Part shown: one piece after another, positions 47,301-57,763 of the stretch | How positions within the stretch are numbered: the stretch's first letter is position 1 | Layout: every line of letters starts with the position of its first letter | Assembly: GCA_013397115.1 (NCBI GenBank) | Contig: VWZW01006824.1 | Location: 558,001-622,000 of the forward strand | Source: Edolisoma coerulescens | Lineage: Eukaryota > Chordata > Aves > Passeriformes > Campephagidae | Direction of reading: 5' to 3' | Length of the DNA: 64,000 bases | Notes under the pieces: generated by a model | What the model was told of the DNA's origin: nothing | Database searches by the model: none | Seen by the model: the letters and a program-made list of their open reading frames with translations, nothing else | Translations under genes and position numbers: made by a program

Positions 47301-49714
47301 AAGGGAGCCAGCATCTCTCTGAATGTTAGCTTACAGCATCTGCTGTGTTCATCCACTCTGGAGCTGTGCTTGGACTTGGGAAAAGGGCTGTGGGCATCTT
47401 CTGCTGCCCCATTTTAAAGTGGAGCCTGAAAGCCTTCCCAGAATAGAGTAAGGAACAGAGCCTGGGCTTTGGCCGTTCAGCTTTGAGCAGGACTTACCAA
47501 CAGGGTCTGGAAAATGTTTATCAGACAGCAAATTGTAATCTTCTTCTGAAGTCAGGACTTTGCCTCCTGCAGGAAGAACGTGATATTTAGGGCTGGCTCC
47601 CTTCTGGTAGGCCTGGAAAATCAACAAAGAGGAAGTATTGTCAAATAGAGATTTAAGGAGAGAGAAAACATAAAATACACTATTCACTGACAAAGCCAGG
47701 AGCTGACTCCATGATCCTTGTGGGTCCTTTCCAACTCAGGATATTCTATGACTCTAATGCATGGGGATATTGCCCAAAGGGGGGATCTTTTTGTCGGGCT
47801 GTATTTTGGACATGTTCCCTAGGCATGTCAAATCTAAAACATGGTTAAATGTAAAAAACATGTTGGAAAATATCCTCTCGGTGCTTATCTGCTGTGGTGA
47901 GGAGTCAGGGATGGAAGGGAGGGAAAAAGGATGGGATTTTCTCCCGAGCCCAATTTGTTGGATTTATCAGCCAGGACTAGTTTGACTATGGCAGCTTCCA
48001 GACAAAACCTCCACTGTACTCAGCCTGGAGCCACCCAAACCCTGCTAGTTCAGATCCAGCTGCAGGAGCACAAGGATTTATTACAGGGATGTAAAGATGA
48101 GAAGTGTTCTGGGACAGGCACAGGAAGGTTCAAGTGCTGTTAAAAGGATTTGTTAGTTCTTGCCAACATGTCTGGCCAAGGCAGGGCACTTGGCTGTACC
48201 CTCAGCCATCCCTGTGGGGCTTCCACTGGAGCCACCTTGGAAGACAAGGTTTCACCTCATATTGCTGAAGGCAAGGCAGCAGCAGCAAATCCACTTGCTA
48301 CTGGTTTATCTGGGAGTGTACAAGCAGATCCAAGAAAGGAGCACTCACCTCTTTGGTCTCAAAGCAATCCACAGTGTAGTCATTTTTGATCACGACGTAT
48401 CTGTCCTTCCACTTCTTCAGGTCCTCGGCAAAGTGCAGCAGCTCTGCTTCGTACAGAACTGTCCCAGCTTCCCCCGGGGGCTACAGGGACAATTGGTGAC
48501 ATTTGAGACTCCTCTGCACCACTGACCATCTTGAAGCTTTTATTTCTACATTTCCATAGTGCTGCTTTAAGGGCTCTTGAGCCTTCAAATGCATTTGGAG
48601 TCATAAACGCCTCGAATCTCAGAAAGTTCTACGGACACAAGCAAATTCTTGTAGCTGAGGTGAGGAGGCAGCAGAAGAGCTCTACCTTCAAAAACACTGC
48701 CAGATTTCTGAGACAGAGATTTATTTACCTTTCAGCTGGCATGCTGAATGCAAGATCAGAGAATCCTACAATGGTTTGGGTTGGAAGGGACCTTAAAGAT
48801 CATCTAGTTCCAACCCCTGCAAGATGACTTGGAGTTCATCACCTCCCATTTTCCACTACATAATACAAATATTTCATTGATATGAAAAGCAGGGGCTTAT
48901 TATAAAATAGTATATTGTTTCCCATTTCTTTGTAATGCTTTTGAATCTGTGCTGTAGTAACTGATATGCATCTTTCTGAAAGACACAGCTCTTCTATTAT
49001 CCCACCTCTTACATCCCACCTCAATGCTCTACCTACTCATTTCAAGAGCATTGGAAATCCATGACTTCCAGCATGTTCAGAACATTTAAATTTGTATCTT
49101 CTTAATGTTGAAGGCTGGTTCTCTGCATTTTCCTCTAATAAAGAGACTTTTGTCTCTCTTGATGTCTCCTCTCTAAAAAAAACCAGCTTCCATAGTTCAC
49201 GCCACAGAGGGAATGATTGCCATCTTCTTTAAGGAACCCTGAGCCACAGATGACAGGATTAATTACGTTTCCTACATAATTTCTTCCCTGAAAGTATGAT
49301 CTCTGTCCCTAGATTTTGCAGAACCTTGCAACCAGCAAGAAGGAACCAGTTTTGTCCAAATGTCCAACTCTTTGTACCAGAAATTTGTGTCATGGTTCTC
49401 CTCGTGCCACGATAAACAACTAAACAAGACCAAAATAAAGATGAATTTTCAAAAATAAAATTTCAAACCTGCACCCAGATGCAAATTTTCCATCCCAAAC
49501 CGAACTGACCCGAATCCAACATCCGCACATGCAAACCTCTGTGTGCACTTGGGTCACAGACAGGAAAATCAGTGTCCTCCTACCCTGGTTTTCAGGAAGT
49601 GAGACTGGGAGTGGTGGTGCTGCTCCAGCTCCTCCTGCACGTGCCTGCAGAAAGCCACGGCGTACTGGCGGCGGTAGTGGGGGCTGAAGTTCTTGATGGT
49701 GGCCTCTGTTTTCC
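21724..49714 (-). CDS. NIBAN1: NIBAN1 (FAM129A), Niban apoptosis regulator 1 (gene-level entry, exons 2-14; exon 1 not found)
   Basis: NIBAN1 is a stress-responsive, mainly cytoplasmic protein reported to influence eIF2alpha, S6K1 and 4E-BP1 phosphorylation and to promote cell survival. Thirteen minus-strand exons join in one frame. Exon 2 matches the conserved N-terminus (KTEATIKNFSPHYRRQYAVA). Exons 3-6 carry the PH-like domain (GTVLYEAELLHFAEDLKKWK, AGGKVLTSEEDYNLLSD, KEFPVYLWQPF, AFLEAVQFFRQEKGHYG). Exons 7-13 form the helical middle region (EELMGPVSSGFTEVR, MEPCYLKVNLL, VIQRTQNFMQE). Exon 14 is a long acidic tail. With a short exon 1 like that of mammals (about 18 residues), the protein would be about 1,111 residues against about 928 in human. 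The extra length is all in exon 14. NIBAN2 and NIBAN3 are excluded by closer residue matches and by the EDEM3 neighbourhood. Confidence 0.95.
24360..24471 (-). CDS. NIBAN1: NIBAN1 exon 13
   Basis: This 112-nt exon encodes ELQRYEQFIFADYTSVIQVE, then NVYEEILYQMLLEEALK and one base of Val. Acceptor TGCACAG; donor GTGAGA. Confidence 0.95.
26178..26285 (-). CDS. NIBAN1: NIBAN1 exon 12
   Basis: This 108-nt exon (36 codons, phase 0) encodes QYDYDSSTIRKKIFQDALVQ, then ITLPTMQKALASMCKP. Acceptor TTGGCAG; donor GTAGGT. Confidence 0.95.
26849..26959 (-). CDS. NIBAN1: NIBAN1 exon 11
   Basis: This 111-nt exon (37 codons) encodes LMENAVYTFEQLFSPSRQAD, then SAKVATTIEKVKLRVLK. Acceptor TTTTTAG; donor GTAAAT. 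Confidence 0.94.
28928..29089 (-). CDS. NIBAN1: NIBAN1 exon 10
   Basis: This 162-nt exon (54 codons) encodes NVDQLMTLPFNSVKMEPCYL, then a segment ending VIQRTQNFMQE. Acceptor GGAATGCAG; donor GTACTG. Confidence 0.95.
29337..29524 (-). CDS. NIBAN1: NIBAN1 exon 9
   Basis: This 188-nt exon encodes (A)SVSEPAQKCCTENIQPFL, then EELMGPVSSGFTEVRSLFDK and a segment ending NDMTRLKE. Acceptor CCTCCAG; donor GTAAGA. Confidence 0.95.
30330..30492 (-). CDS. NIBAN1: NIBAN1 exon 8
   Basis: This 163-nt exon encodes IVEETYSLVQQQVAEGLSTL, then KEECREFAKTLEGTIRSDMD and QILNSKNFLAGKIK plus one base. The heptad-like spacing suggests helix. Acceptor GGTCCAG; donor GTTAGT. Confidence 0.95.
30587..30691 (-). CDS. 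NIBAN1: NIBAN1 exon 7
   Basis: This 105-nt exon (35 codons) encodes ILSNLVMEELLPNLQTMILP, then the basic stretch KMKGKRNDRKRAWFG. The intron to exon 8 is only 94 bp. Donor GTAAGG. Confidence 0.95.
30692..32915 (-). other. NIBAN1: NIBAN1 intron 6
   Basis: This intron is 2.2 kb. It contains a CR1 copy at 31488-31741 and nothing else recognisable. Confidence 0.75.
31488..31741 (+). mobile_element. CR1 retroposon 3' fragment
   Basis: It starts near ATGAAGCTATGTCAGGGGAA and runs through AGGTTCTTCCCTCAGAGGGT, CTGCACAG-type and GGACTGGATGGTGCCTGAGG segments to GATATTCTGTGATTCCATGA. This is the songbird-type CR1 3' end. It is antisense to NIBAN1. Confidence 0.88.
32916..33031 (-). CDS. NIBAN1: NIBAN1 exon 6
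   Basis: This 116-nt exon encodes (D)FLKQTTYEVEAFLEAVQF, then FRQEKGHYGTWEMITGNEKE. It closes the PH-like domain region. Acceptor TTCTCCAG; donor GTAAAA. It follows a 12.8-kb intron. Confidence 0.95.
39447..39783 (+). mobile_element. CR1 retroposon 3' fragment
   Basis: This is a good 3'-end CR1 copy: GTGACTTTATTGTGGCCTTT, GGGTGCCCAGAGAAGCTGTG, GGACAGGGCTTGGAGCAAGC, TGGAAGGTGTCCCTGCCCAT and a CCATTCTATGATTCTGTGAT tail. It is 5'-truncated and lies in NIBAN1 intron 5. Confidence 0.93.
43228..43312 (-). mobile_element. Probable diverged CR1 fragment
   Basis: GGAGATGGAAAAGACCTCTT followed by AGGTCATCTAAACCCAGC resembles the reverse of a CR1 3' end. No clean terminal repeat is visible, so the assignment is tentative. 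Confidence 0.4.
43502..43615. repeat. Short imperfect tandem repeat, ~34-40 bp x 3
   Basis: Three units begin TGTACACCACCTGG at 43502, 43536 and 43576, each followed by AGCATTGGGA after two or three variable bases. Unit length varies from 34 to 40 bp through differences in the G-rich spacer. Confidence 0.85.
44517..44592 (+). mobile_element. CR1 3'-terminal fragment
   Basis: AAGTTGGACTCCATGATCCT, then GTGGGTCCTTTCAATTCAGG and ATATTCCATGATTCC, is the extreme 3' end of a songbird-type CR1. It lies about 330 bp from the minisatellite. Confidence 0.85.
44880..44920. repeat. Diverged terminal unit of the 40-bp minisatellite
   Basis: ACTGTCCCAGGCTGAGCCCT followed by TCCCACACTCACCTAGGCTG aligns to the 40-bp unit with one indel and several substitutions. 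On the minus strand it still contains a donor-like CCTAG/GTGAGTG. It marks the distal edge of the array. Confidence 0.75.
44921..45880. repeat. 40-bp minisatellite, 23 identical units plus one variant, spanning the NIBAN1 exon 5 donor
   Basis: From 44921 to 45840 a 40-bp unit (AATGTCCCACACAGCCCCAT then CCCGCACTCACTGTGGCTGC) repeats 23 times with no difference that I can see. A 24th unit, 45841-45880, differs at three positions and includes the real exon 5 donor. On the minus (transcribed-sense) strand every unit reads …CATTGCAGCCACA/GTGAGTGCGGG…. As 40 is not a multiple of 3 and the unit has no plus-strand stops, it creates long plus-strand open frames in all three phases; these are not genes. 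Confidence 0.98.
45872..46039 (-). CDS. NIBAN1: NIBAN1 exon 5, donor embedded in a minisatellite
   Basis: This 168-nt exon encodes (G)SSEKEAAAAFVPLAKEF, then PVYLWQPFSRHSYYCFPEAA and a segment ending GDCVRHSNH plus one base. KEFPVYLWQPF and DCVRHxNH are strongly conserved in NIBAN1. The donor GTGAGT (45871-45866) is the first of a long tandem series of near-identical donor motifs. The last ~28 exonic bases are homologous to part of the repeat unit. Confidence 0.96.
46040..47497 (-). other. NIBAN1: NIBAN1 intron 4
   Basis: This intron is 1.46 kb and moderately GC-rich. I see no recognised repeat in it. Confidence 0.75.
47498..47612 (-). CDS. NIBAN1: NIBAN1 exon 4
   Basis: This 115-nt exon encodes AYQKGASPKYHVLPAGGKVL, then TSEEDYNLLSDKHFPDPV and one base of Gly. 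It is part of the PH-like domain. Acceptor TTTTCCAG; donor GTAAGT. Confidence 0.96.
47697..47757 (+). mobile_element. CR1 3'-terminal fragment
   Basis: CAGGAGCTGACTCCATGATC, then CTTGTGGGTCCTTTCCAACT and CAGGATATTCTATGACTCT, is the 3' terminus of a CR1. It lies about 85 bp upstream of NIBAN1 exon 4 in antisense orientation. Confidence 0.88.
48349..48480 (-). CDS. NIBAN1: NIBAN1 exon 3
   Basis: This 132-nt exon (44 codons) encodes PPGEAGTVLYEAELLHFAED, then LKKWKDRYVVIKNDYTVDCF and ETKE. It starts the PH-like domain. Acceptor CCTGTAG; donor GTGAGT. Confidence 0.95.
48757..48843 (-). mobile_element. CR1 3'-terminal fragment
   Basis: GAGAATCCTACAATGGTTTG, then GGTTGGAAGGGACCTTAAAG and ATCATCTAGTTCCAACCCCT, is the reverse complement of a CR1 3' end. 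It is in the same orientation as NIBAN1. Confidence 0.9.
49584..49714 (-). CDS. NIBAN1: NIBAN1 exon 2
   Basis: This 131-nt exon encodes (G)KTEATIKNFSPHYRRQYAV, then AFCRHVQEELEQHHHSQSHF and LKTR. The phase at its start predicts a short exon 1 ending with one base of a Gly codon, as in human MGGSASSQ…YIRG. That exon is not seen up to 64,000. Acceptor CACCTCAG; donor GTAGGA. Confidence 0.94.
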
Positions 49715-49809
49715 CTGAGGTGAAACAGAAATTTAAATGTATTTCACGTACATGGCTTCACAACCTGCAACACAGAACCAAGGCACTTCTCACCAGTGAC
49801 CCGAATTCT

Positions 49810-50124
49810 TCTCTTTGGAGAAGAGGCAGTTCCAGGGTCACCTAATAGTGACCTTCCAGTACCTGAAGGGAGCCCACAAGAAAGATGGAGAGAGACTCTG
49901 GACAAGGGATGGAGTGACAATCCTGGGAATGGCTTCCCACTGACAGAGAGTAGGTTTAGATTGGATATTGGGAAGGAGTTGTTCCCTGTGAGGGTGGGGA
50001 GGCCCTGGTACAGGGTGCCCAGAGAAGCTGTGGCTGCTCCGTCCCTGGAAGTGTCCAAGGCAGGGAGTGGAAATGGATGGGCTTTAAAGTCCATCTAACC
50101 CAAACCATTCCATGACTCTATGAA
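49810..50124 (+). mobile_element. CR1 retroposon 3' fragment
   Basis: It carries TCACCTAATAGTGACCTTCC, GGACAAGGGATGGAGTGACA, GGGTGCCCAGAGAAGCTGTG and ends AACCCAAACCATTCCATGAC. A small internal deletion removes the usual GGAGCAACCTGGTCTAGTGG segment. Confidence 0.92.
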
Positions 50125-51014
50125 AAGAACGCCTGAGTGTACCAAGGGCCACCTGCTGCACAGATCAGGAAACCCTTGGAAATGCATTCAGAGAGAATTT
50201 GTCCAGGAAAACACTGGATTTGAGACTTTGTTTTTTTCTTCTAAGAGCAAGCAAAGAATTCCCCAAATCCATTTCTCTAAGGAAAGATGCTCTCTGCCTC
50301 TCCCTGGGACACGCTGCCCCAGAGGCGAGGGTGGTCAAGGGGTGAAAGGGTTTTCAAAGAGAACCAGTGACACTGGCTAATGTTCAGCCATAAGAGCCAA
50401 TTTCATCACTTACTGAGATTCTAAAGCTGACTCAAAGCTCTACAAAGGATTTTTCTAGGCTTGGGCACTACAGTCTCATCTTTGTTTTAATGTAACATAT
50501 CCTCAGTCGTGCTGCAATAAACACTAATCTGTGATCAAGATCTCATGGGTAGCAGCAACAGCAATAAACACACTGAGATCTCACTTCTGAGAACCTTAAA
50601 ACAATTTACAAGCAATTAACTCATTAACCCTACCAAAGAAATACTGGTGCTTCGCAGACAGGGAAGTGAAGCTAAAATTAAAGGCATGTGCATATATGTG
50701 ACTGAAAGAGTCTGTAGCAATGCAAAAACCAGAACCTGGCCTATGATCTCAAGAGCATCCCAAACATCCTGGATACTGGAGAGATCCCTTTCTTCTTGGT
50801 ATTAGGGAGCTCCATGCCAAAGGGCTTTTTCTGAGCATACAACAGAGAAACGTAATTTCACATCTCAAGCAACTTTTGATGCTTTCAAAATTTCATTTTG
50901 TTCTGTTTGGGGAGGAAAACCATCAAATTTTCTGTATGAGAAAAAAATGGTAATTCCCAAACTAAGATTTCTTAATGCCTTTATACGGACTCCTAGACCC
51001 GGACTGGCACACAG

Positions 51015-51182
51015 CATTCCTGAAATGGAATCCATGGAAGTGTTCAAGACCAGGCTGGACGGGGCTTGGAGCAATCTGGTTTAGTGGAAGGTGTCACTGC
51101 CCATGGCAGGGAGTGGGACTGGAGGGGTTTGAAGATCCCTCCCAACCCAAACCATTGTGGGATTCTATGAATTATTCCATAA
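51015..51182 (+). mobile_element. CR1 retroposon 3' fragment
   Basis: GACCAGGCTGGACGGGGCTT, GGAGCAATCTGGTTTAGTGG, AAGGTGTCACTGCCCATGGC and CCCAACCCAAACCATTGTGG are classic CR1 3' segments, with a GATTCTATGAATTATTCC end. Confidence 0.92.
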
Positions 51183-52865
51183 TTCCCTAACATGGATGTG
51201 CATGGAAAGACAAACCTACATGGCAGCTCCTCTGCTTCTGCAGCTGAATTTCCAGTGTGATGCAGAATTAAATGCATCCCCCAAGTTCAGGGGCAATGCC
51301 AACGCTTCCGTTCCAGCACCTTTCATTCCAGCCACTGCCATGTAACCAGCTCAGAGGGGTGAGCTGGAGCCTTCTCCTTCATAAGCACCAATGGGATCGC
51401 TGCCTCCCACTGAACTGGAAGCCCCTTTTGCCCCACTGCTGCCCCATTCCAATGCCACAGCAGCACTGTCAGACAAACCTGCTGCCCTGGAGCCCTCTCC
51501 AGGCACACAGAGGAGCCGGCTCAGCATTGGCACAGCCGTCCCGCTCAGCTGGAGGGATGTCAGGAGCAGAGTCAATTCACCACTTATGTAAGGCTTTCAC
51601 AGATCCACTTGTGGGAGAGCATCTGGTGACAATCTGGACTCCAAATCTTCAGTTTTAAGATGGCTTTTTGGAGACATACTGATTATAGGATGGGCTTGGG
51701 TATAATAGCAGGATATGGTGCTGCTAAAGCAGAATATCCCAGCCCTGCAAAAACTAGCCTCTGCTTTGGGCAGAGGCATAGACTTATTCTCCAAATAAGG
51801 ACAAAGTTTCCCAAAACCTTCTTTGTAGCATTCTTTTTCCTCCTGGTCCCAGCCAGCAGTAGGATGTTGTTGGCCCCGGCCCCGGTGGAGTTTCCTGCTC
51901 AGGGTTTGCCCCTGTTTTGCACCGCAGCTTTTTCTTTTCCAGCTCGCATCAGCCTCTTAATCTGTTAGAGAGGGCTCTGGGACACTGCACCTCACTTGAC
52001 TGCTGCCTGCATCCTGCAGTAAAAGTTTGTAGAGGAAGTGGGACAAAGAATAAAATTCTGGTGTTGGGAAAAAACTTACAACAATCACAGGAAATACCTG
52101 TAATTTTGGCAAAGTCTTTCAATTAAGGCTAAATGGCCTCAGAAATGTCATTTTTCACTGTCAGTACTGCTTAGATCAGCTTAAAGCACAATGACAGAAG
52201 GGAAAGAAACTCTGCCATTCATAACATATACATCAGAAATAGGACATTGATGATGTAATTTTTATGTGCAGACTATATTTATGACAAACCAAAACATGAA
52301 TCAAGAGGCAAATGTTTCTGGCTGTTTCTTCCAATCTTCACACTACTTGTTGCAAAGGAGCTTTGCATTAAAAATACTCCTCCCTCTTAAAATTAGAAGA
52401 GTTTATTTAAAGAGATTGTGAGTGCCACCACATGAGGACCTAGCCTTGCAGGGCTTGGCTGAACAGGAATTGCAGTGCTACCTGAGGGTAGGAAGAGAAG
52501 CAGACAGACCCTTGATCCATTGTTCCTCAATGGATCTTTAAATTCTTTTGGTTTACAGAAAATAAAAATACGCTCTCTGAAAATAAACATGATGGAAACA
52601 GTCCTGAGTAACAGAAACTCTTCCCATGAAATGATAACACGGGGCAACTAGAGCTAAAATACTCCAGGGCAGTTGAAAAATGAGTTCCCCTAATTCTTTT
52701 CCAAATTTAGTGTGGCTGGCTTAGTCAGAGCTGTTTATATGGAGCACGGCCAACTTTCCCACTTGGCTGGTCTGGCAACGGCACAGCTCCAGCCCATATA
52801 AATGGGATCTGAATCCCAGCAGCTGGGATGTTTATCCTAGGAGAATGAGGAGTCTGATCAGCTCC

Positions 52866-52970
52866 AGGAGGAGCCTGCATGCAACCTCCTGGTCCTGCAC
52901 TGGGCCAGGAGTTGGACTCAATGATCCCTGTGGGTCCCTTCCAACTTGGGATATTCTGTGATTCCATGAA
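52866..52970 (+). mobile_element. CR1 3'-terminal fragment
   Basis: GGAGCCTGCATGCAACCTCC, AGGAGTTGGACTCAATGATC, GTGGGTCCCTTCCAACTTGG and GATATTCTGTGATTCCATGA identify the 3' end of a songbird-type CR1. Confidence 0.9.
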
Positions 52971-54260
52971 ACGAAATTACCAACAGGAAAAGACAACTAT
53001 GATGGAGGTGGAAGGATTTCTGTCAAATTAACATGGCAAGGGTCTGTTCCTCCTTAGCTGAGGGTTTAGATCCTGCTCCAGAATAAACTTTGCTAAAGCT
53101 TCATGATGCACCTCCCGCTCTGCAGAACTGCCCTTGCACATGACCACAAAACTTCAGCACGAGTTATGATAGCTCTTTGAAGACTAAAACCAAACATCAC
53201 TGCACTGAGAAACATCTACCTGTTGCCCCCCTGGAAATCAGTAATCATCCCCAGTTTTCTTCTTGTTTTTCTACTGCCTTTGACCTTCTTAACTGTGTCA
53301 TCCATGTTGGACATTTGTATGTAACTCCAAGTCATCAGGCCCACAGAATGGCCTCAAATACCCAACTTTATAGTGTGGATTTCACTGCTTTTATTGAAAT
53401 AACTGACATACAGCTTTTTCAAACAAGGGCACTCTTCAGCAAGTTCTCCCAGGAATGAATTCCTGCTGGTCCAGCCACTGGCTCTCAGTGCAGGCTATCT
53501 AGCTTGCCCTGCCACACCTCCCTGCTCTCAACAACATGTTGCCACGTGGCCAGTCCGAATGCAGGTCGGAAAAACCTGGGAAAAAAGGTCAGAAAACAGT
53601 AACTTCTTGGCTGGTATACAAGAGAGGGATTGCTCACACTCCCAGAACTTCAGCCATTTGAAAGTTAAGAATGGAAAGAGGGAAGGACTTGCCATAAAAG
53701 CTATTTCACTTAAATATTGGTGTTTGGCAGTAAGATGACACTTCCAAGAGTAGCAAAATGTTCACAATCCTTCCCTTTCACAGCACAATTGTCTGCACTC
53801 AGCACCTTTTGGAAAGGGTTTTCCAAATATACCACAATCAGTGATATGAATCTCTTTGAAGGTGTGGGGGCTGATGTATCTTCTTACACCATTTAAGCCC
53901 TGGGGGGCGTAAATGTAAAAGAAGTAGATGATTTGATGTATTAAAACAAATCCTGGACAATATAAAACCTGAAAGAAGTAAGCACTGTGTGCGCTGAATG
54001 TCAGTACACCCAGCATTTCAAACAAGTAAAGCAGTGAGACAGAACAAGAGCAAATGGCTTTGTCTTATTTCATCCACTGCCATGAGCAAAGCTATCAGAA
54101 GACAATCTAAAACCATCGGCTGATCATACCCACACAGTGCTTCACAAGCCAGGATGTAACCCACAACTGGGGACATGCTTTTAAATTATAAACTAGAAAC
54201 CAGATAAACTATATATACTGTGTGCCTTAATGCAAATTGAGCTTCACAATTACTACTGTT

Positions 54261-54283
54261 TGTCCGTCCGTCCATCCATCCAT
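54261..54283. repeat. Tetranucleotide microsatellite (TCCG/TCCA)n
   Basis: Five to six tandem tetranucleotides change from TCCG to TCCA across the run. Confidence 0.85.
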
Positions 54284-57200
54284 TTTTCTATCCATAAACA
54301 CAGTCTTATTCTCATAGCCCATCAAGGTAGCAGCAGAATGAGTTAACAAAGTAATTCCAGTGTTCAGCTCCTGGGCTGACTTCATCCTAAGTCCAAGGAA
54401 AACACAACTCTGATTGAGGTAAACATCTGAAATTGCAGATGCTCTGAAAGCTGGATGTCAGTACTGGCAGCTCTGAAATGGGCTGGATGCTCGACAGAAG
54501 AGAGGGAAGCAGCTACTTACCATAAAAACTGCTTTTCCTCAGATCACCCATTCACTGCAAACACCATTATCAGTTGTTAAATGCATCTGGTAACCAGAAA
54601 ACCTGCAAAAGTGATTCTGTTTGGCAAATCCTGACAGTGCCCACCACGTTCCAGGGCTCTGGAACATGTGACAGTGTAGTGGGATTTACAAGTGGTTCCC
54701 TCTTTCCTACGGTCTTCTTCCTTGTGTGGTACTTACAATACTACTCAGGAAGTGTTTAAGTCCAAGTGCTCCTAGGCTTTATCCAGGAAGGCAATGTAAA
54801 CTACCCTCTTTGTTGACGAAAGCAGAACTCAGTTTGATCTTTATTTGTAGAAATAGTATTTCAATTATCCTGAGTCATGACTTAGTACCTGTTACAACAA
54901 AAAGGGGTGGCAGACACAAGTCCGAGGTTCTGATTTGGCTGGATCACCCCTCACAGGTTTGTTTGCACTCAGCCAAACCCAGCAGCTCTGGTGGAGCCAC
55001 CCCTCTTTCCCATGCAGGAACATGTGGTTTGCACCTGGTAAAATACTGAAACCAATTATTTATCCCAGCCTTGATTTATATTAATGGAGGCTGCTCTCAA
55101 TAAAAACTTAAAATTCTGTAACCTCAGTGGCATGCACACACTCTCAAATCACCTGTTTGCCATGCTGGCAAAATCCCTGTTAGTCACCCAAAACTCAGTG
55201 CAGAGGAGTGGATAACACCCATCGCACCTCGGATCAGCCTCTCCTCAAGTCTCAGCATATAAGCACTCCTCAGGTGCTTCATCCATCTTCTCTCTAAGAA
55301 AAAACGGGTGCTGTCTTGTGAAAAAATCAGATTTTTTTGCAAGTTTGGCAGCTGAGACCATGGGTGTGAAATTTGTGCTCCACCAGACGCAAAGCTTCTG
55401 TTTCACAGCAAGCTAAACAAACACGTTTGTAAGTTCATGTAGATGTGATCTGTGGCAAAGGAGGTGCCAAAAGTAACAGGCTCTATTCTAGCCTTGCAGA
55501 TCTCCCTTTCTACAATTTTACCCCTATATTTTGCTCTTCCTCGAGTGCTCCACAACACAAGGCTGAATTTTATACTGAGATGGACAATTATCCCATGGAT
55601 TTCCATAGGTTTACATACTAACATTTTTCCCAGGCAGCTTCAGGAGCATCTTGTATTGAGAGGGAGCAGATTAAGCTGAGTGAGACCTCATGTACTCTAT
55701 AAAAAACGCTTGTTTTGTGAAGAGAAGCTTGTGATCTAACTATGGAGCTTGCTGGTTTAAGTTAATTCTGAATGCTGTCTGATTACTAAAAGCGAAGAAC
55801 AAACAGCAGAGCACAGATCCTTCACAAACACAGAGTGGCTCTCGGGTCAAACTCAGAGACTCATTCCTGCAGCTGCCCTTCCCTTCCCCTGCTCCCACTG
55901 CGCAATCCTTATTTATGGGAGAAGGAAGATTTCACGAGTTGCCTTGCAACTTCTGTCAGGTTAAAAAATCCTAATAATCATGAATTACATAAAGGCCAGT
56001 GCTTGTGGTTAATCAGGCCGAAACAAGCCAAGGGTTTGATTAACACTGTGTCAGATAAGCTTATCTCAAAGGCTGCTCAAATCTGTCCTTTCTTGGTAAT
56101 GGGGTTAGAAGCAGCAACGCTCAGTCTAGAAACAATTACTCATGGTCAGATTCAACTAGAATAAGGTCTGACAATACTTTATTTATAAGCTTCTTTCACA
56201 GCACCAGAAGGACTTGGGATTTAATAACCAAATGAACCCAATCTAATTCCTGGGGGGGGGTCACATGAAACTAAACTATGATCTAAGTAAATAAATTTCG
56301 TGAAGGTAAATGGTTTTCAAGTTTTGTGGCTCCCAGAGCCACAAGTTGAGCCACTCCTGGGGACACAGACACTAGGCATGTCTTGAGCAGCTTTCTCCAG
56401 TCCAGATCTCAGCACCACGTTACACGTCACAGGAGGTCACACAAAAATGTTTCTTGGAAACATTTAAACAGCTTTCCAAATATGTAAGCCAATGCTGCAT
56501 TGCCCTGTAAATCAGGATGATGTATTCCCCCTTCCCTCCCTTTCGGGTGACAGTTACCTCACTGCCCAACCATCCACAAGACAAAATAGCAAAAAGACAC
56601 AGAGACACAGATAACAGAAATAACCATCTTAATGACATTAGTTGAAGCCTTTTTCTGAATATATGTACATATATTTATATTTATACAGATAAACACACCT
56701 TCAAAATATTATTTCCATGCAGTGCTTGCTGTGTGCTCATACAGACCTGCGAGATATTTTTACTAATTTCTTTTTTCTTAATCACTTTGCCAAACTATGC
56801 CACACTACATGGCTCTATCACAAAATTACTCCAGAGAGTACATGACACTGGCAAAGCTACGAGTACACACACATCTTTCCATGAGGGGCTTCATTTATGC
56901 TGAGGTTTCCTTACCTTCAACTCCCTTTACTCCCTCACCAATCCAACTCCTTTCACCACCAGCCCAGATGGACTCCTCAGAGTACCCTATTTCCCACAAA
57001 GGCATCACTTTTTAAGCACTGTAGCAGAAGGCTACATTATTCCATGGCAGGATTTCATTCCATTTCTCTTCAACAAACACACAAACCCCACAAAATGAGA
57101 ATAACAGTAACATTGGAGCCTCTTTTCTTGCAATTTTCCTCATTAATTCTAAGGTGGTTGCTTCTCTTTTGGCTGCTGTATACACTGAAAATGAGTAAAT

Positions 57201-57670
57201 ATCATGATTTGCAAAGGATTTTCAGCTAAGCCTATGTGCAAGAAGGGTAAAACCATGACTAATCTCTAAACTAAACAGGGGTCTCAAAGCAAGGACGTTT
57301 ACTTTAATGACCTCCCAACACAACCACGCCACTTGATTCTATTAGAGGAAGTAATTTCAGCCCCAGAGCCCCTTCTTGCCATTCTGAACCCCCCAACACC
57401 ACCTGGGTAAATACACAGATTTTAACCCAAACAACAAGCACCATTCGGATTTTTGAAGCCCAAGGCCGTACCCATGTCACAGTTGTGCCAGTTGGGAAAC
57501 ACTTTCCAATTTCACCTGTTTTGCTTTGCTTCTGCCAACACCTCCTCACCTTGGTCCTGTGTAGGGCAGCAACTGTGAAAGGGCATTTTGAGGGGGACAA
57601 AGAGCCAACTCTTTGTGAAAATCAATAATTGATTTTATCCCTCTTCCCCTTCTTTTAAAAAGGACAAAAC

Positions 57671-57763
57671 CTATATATATAAAAATATATTATATATCAC
57701 CTATAATTTAATATATCATATTATATATTATATTAAAACTATATTTTTTTATATATATAATAC
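57671..57763. repeat. AT-rich low-complexity tract
   Basis: This is about 93 bp of TATATA-type sequence with few G or C bases. It is an ordinary intronic AT-rich patch. Confidence 0.85.

Larger units (their letters stand above)
47613..49583 (-). other. NIBAN1: NIBAN1 introns 2 and 3 (around exon 3)
   Basis: Intron 3 is 736 bp and carries a CR1 end at 47697-47757. Intron 2 is 1.1 kb and carries one at 48757-48843. Nothing else is recognisable. Confidence 0.75.
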
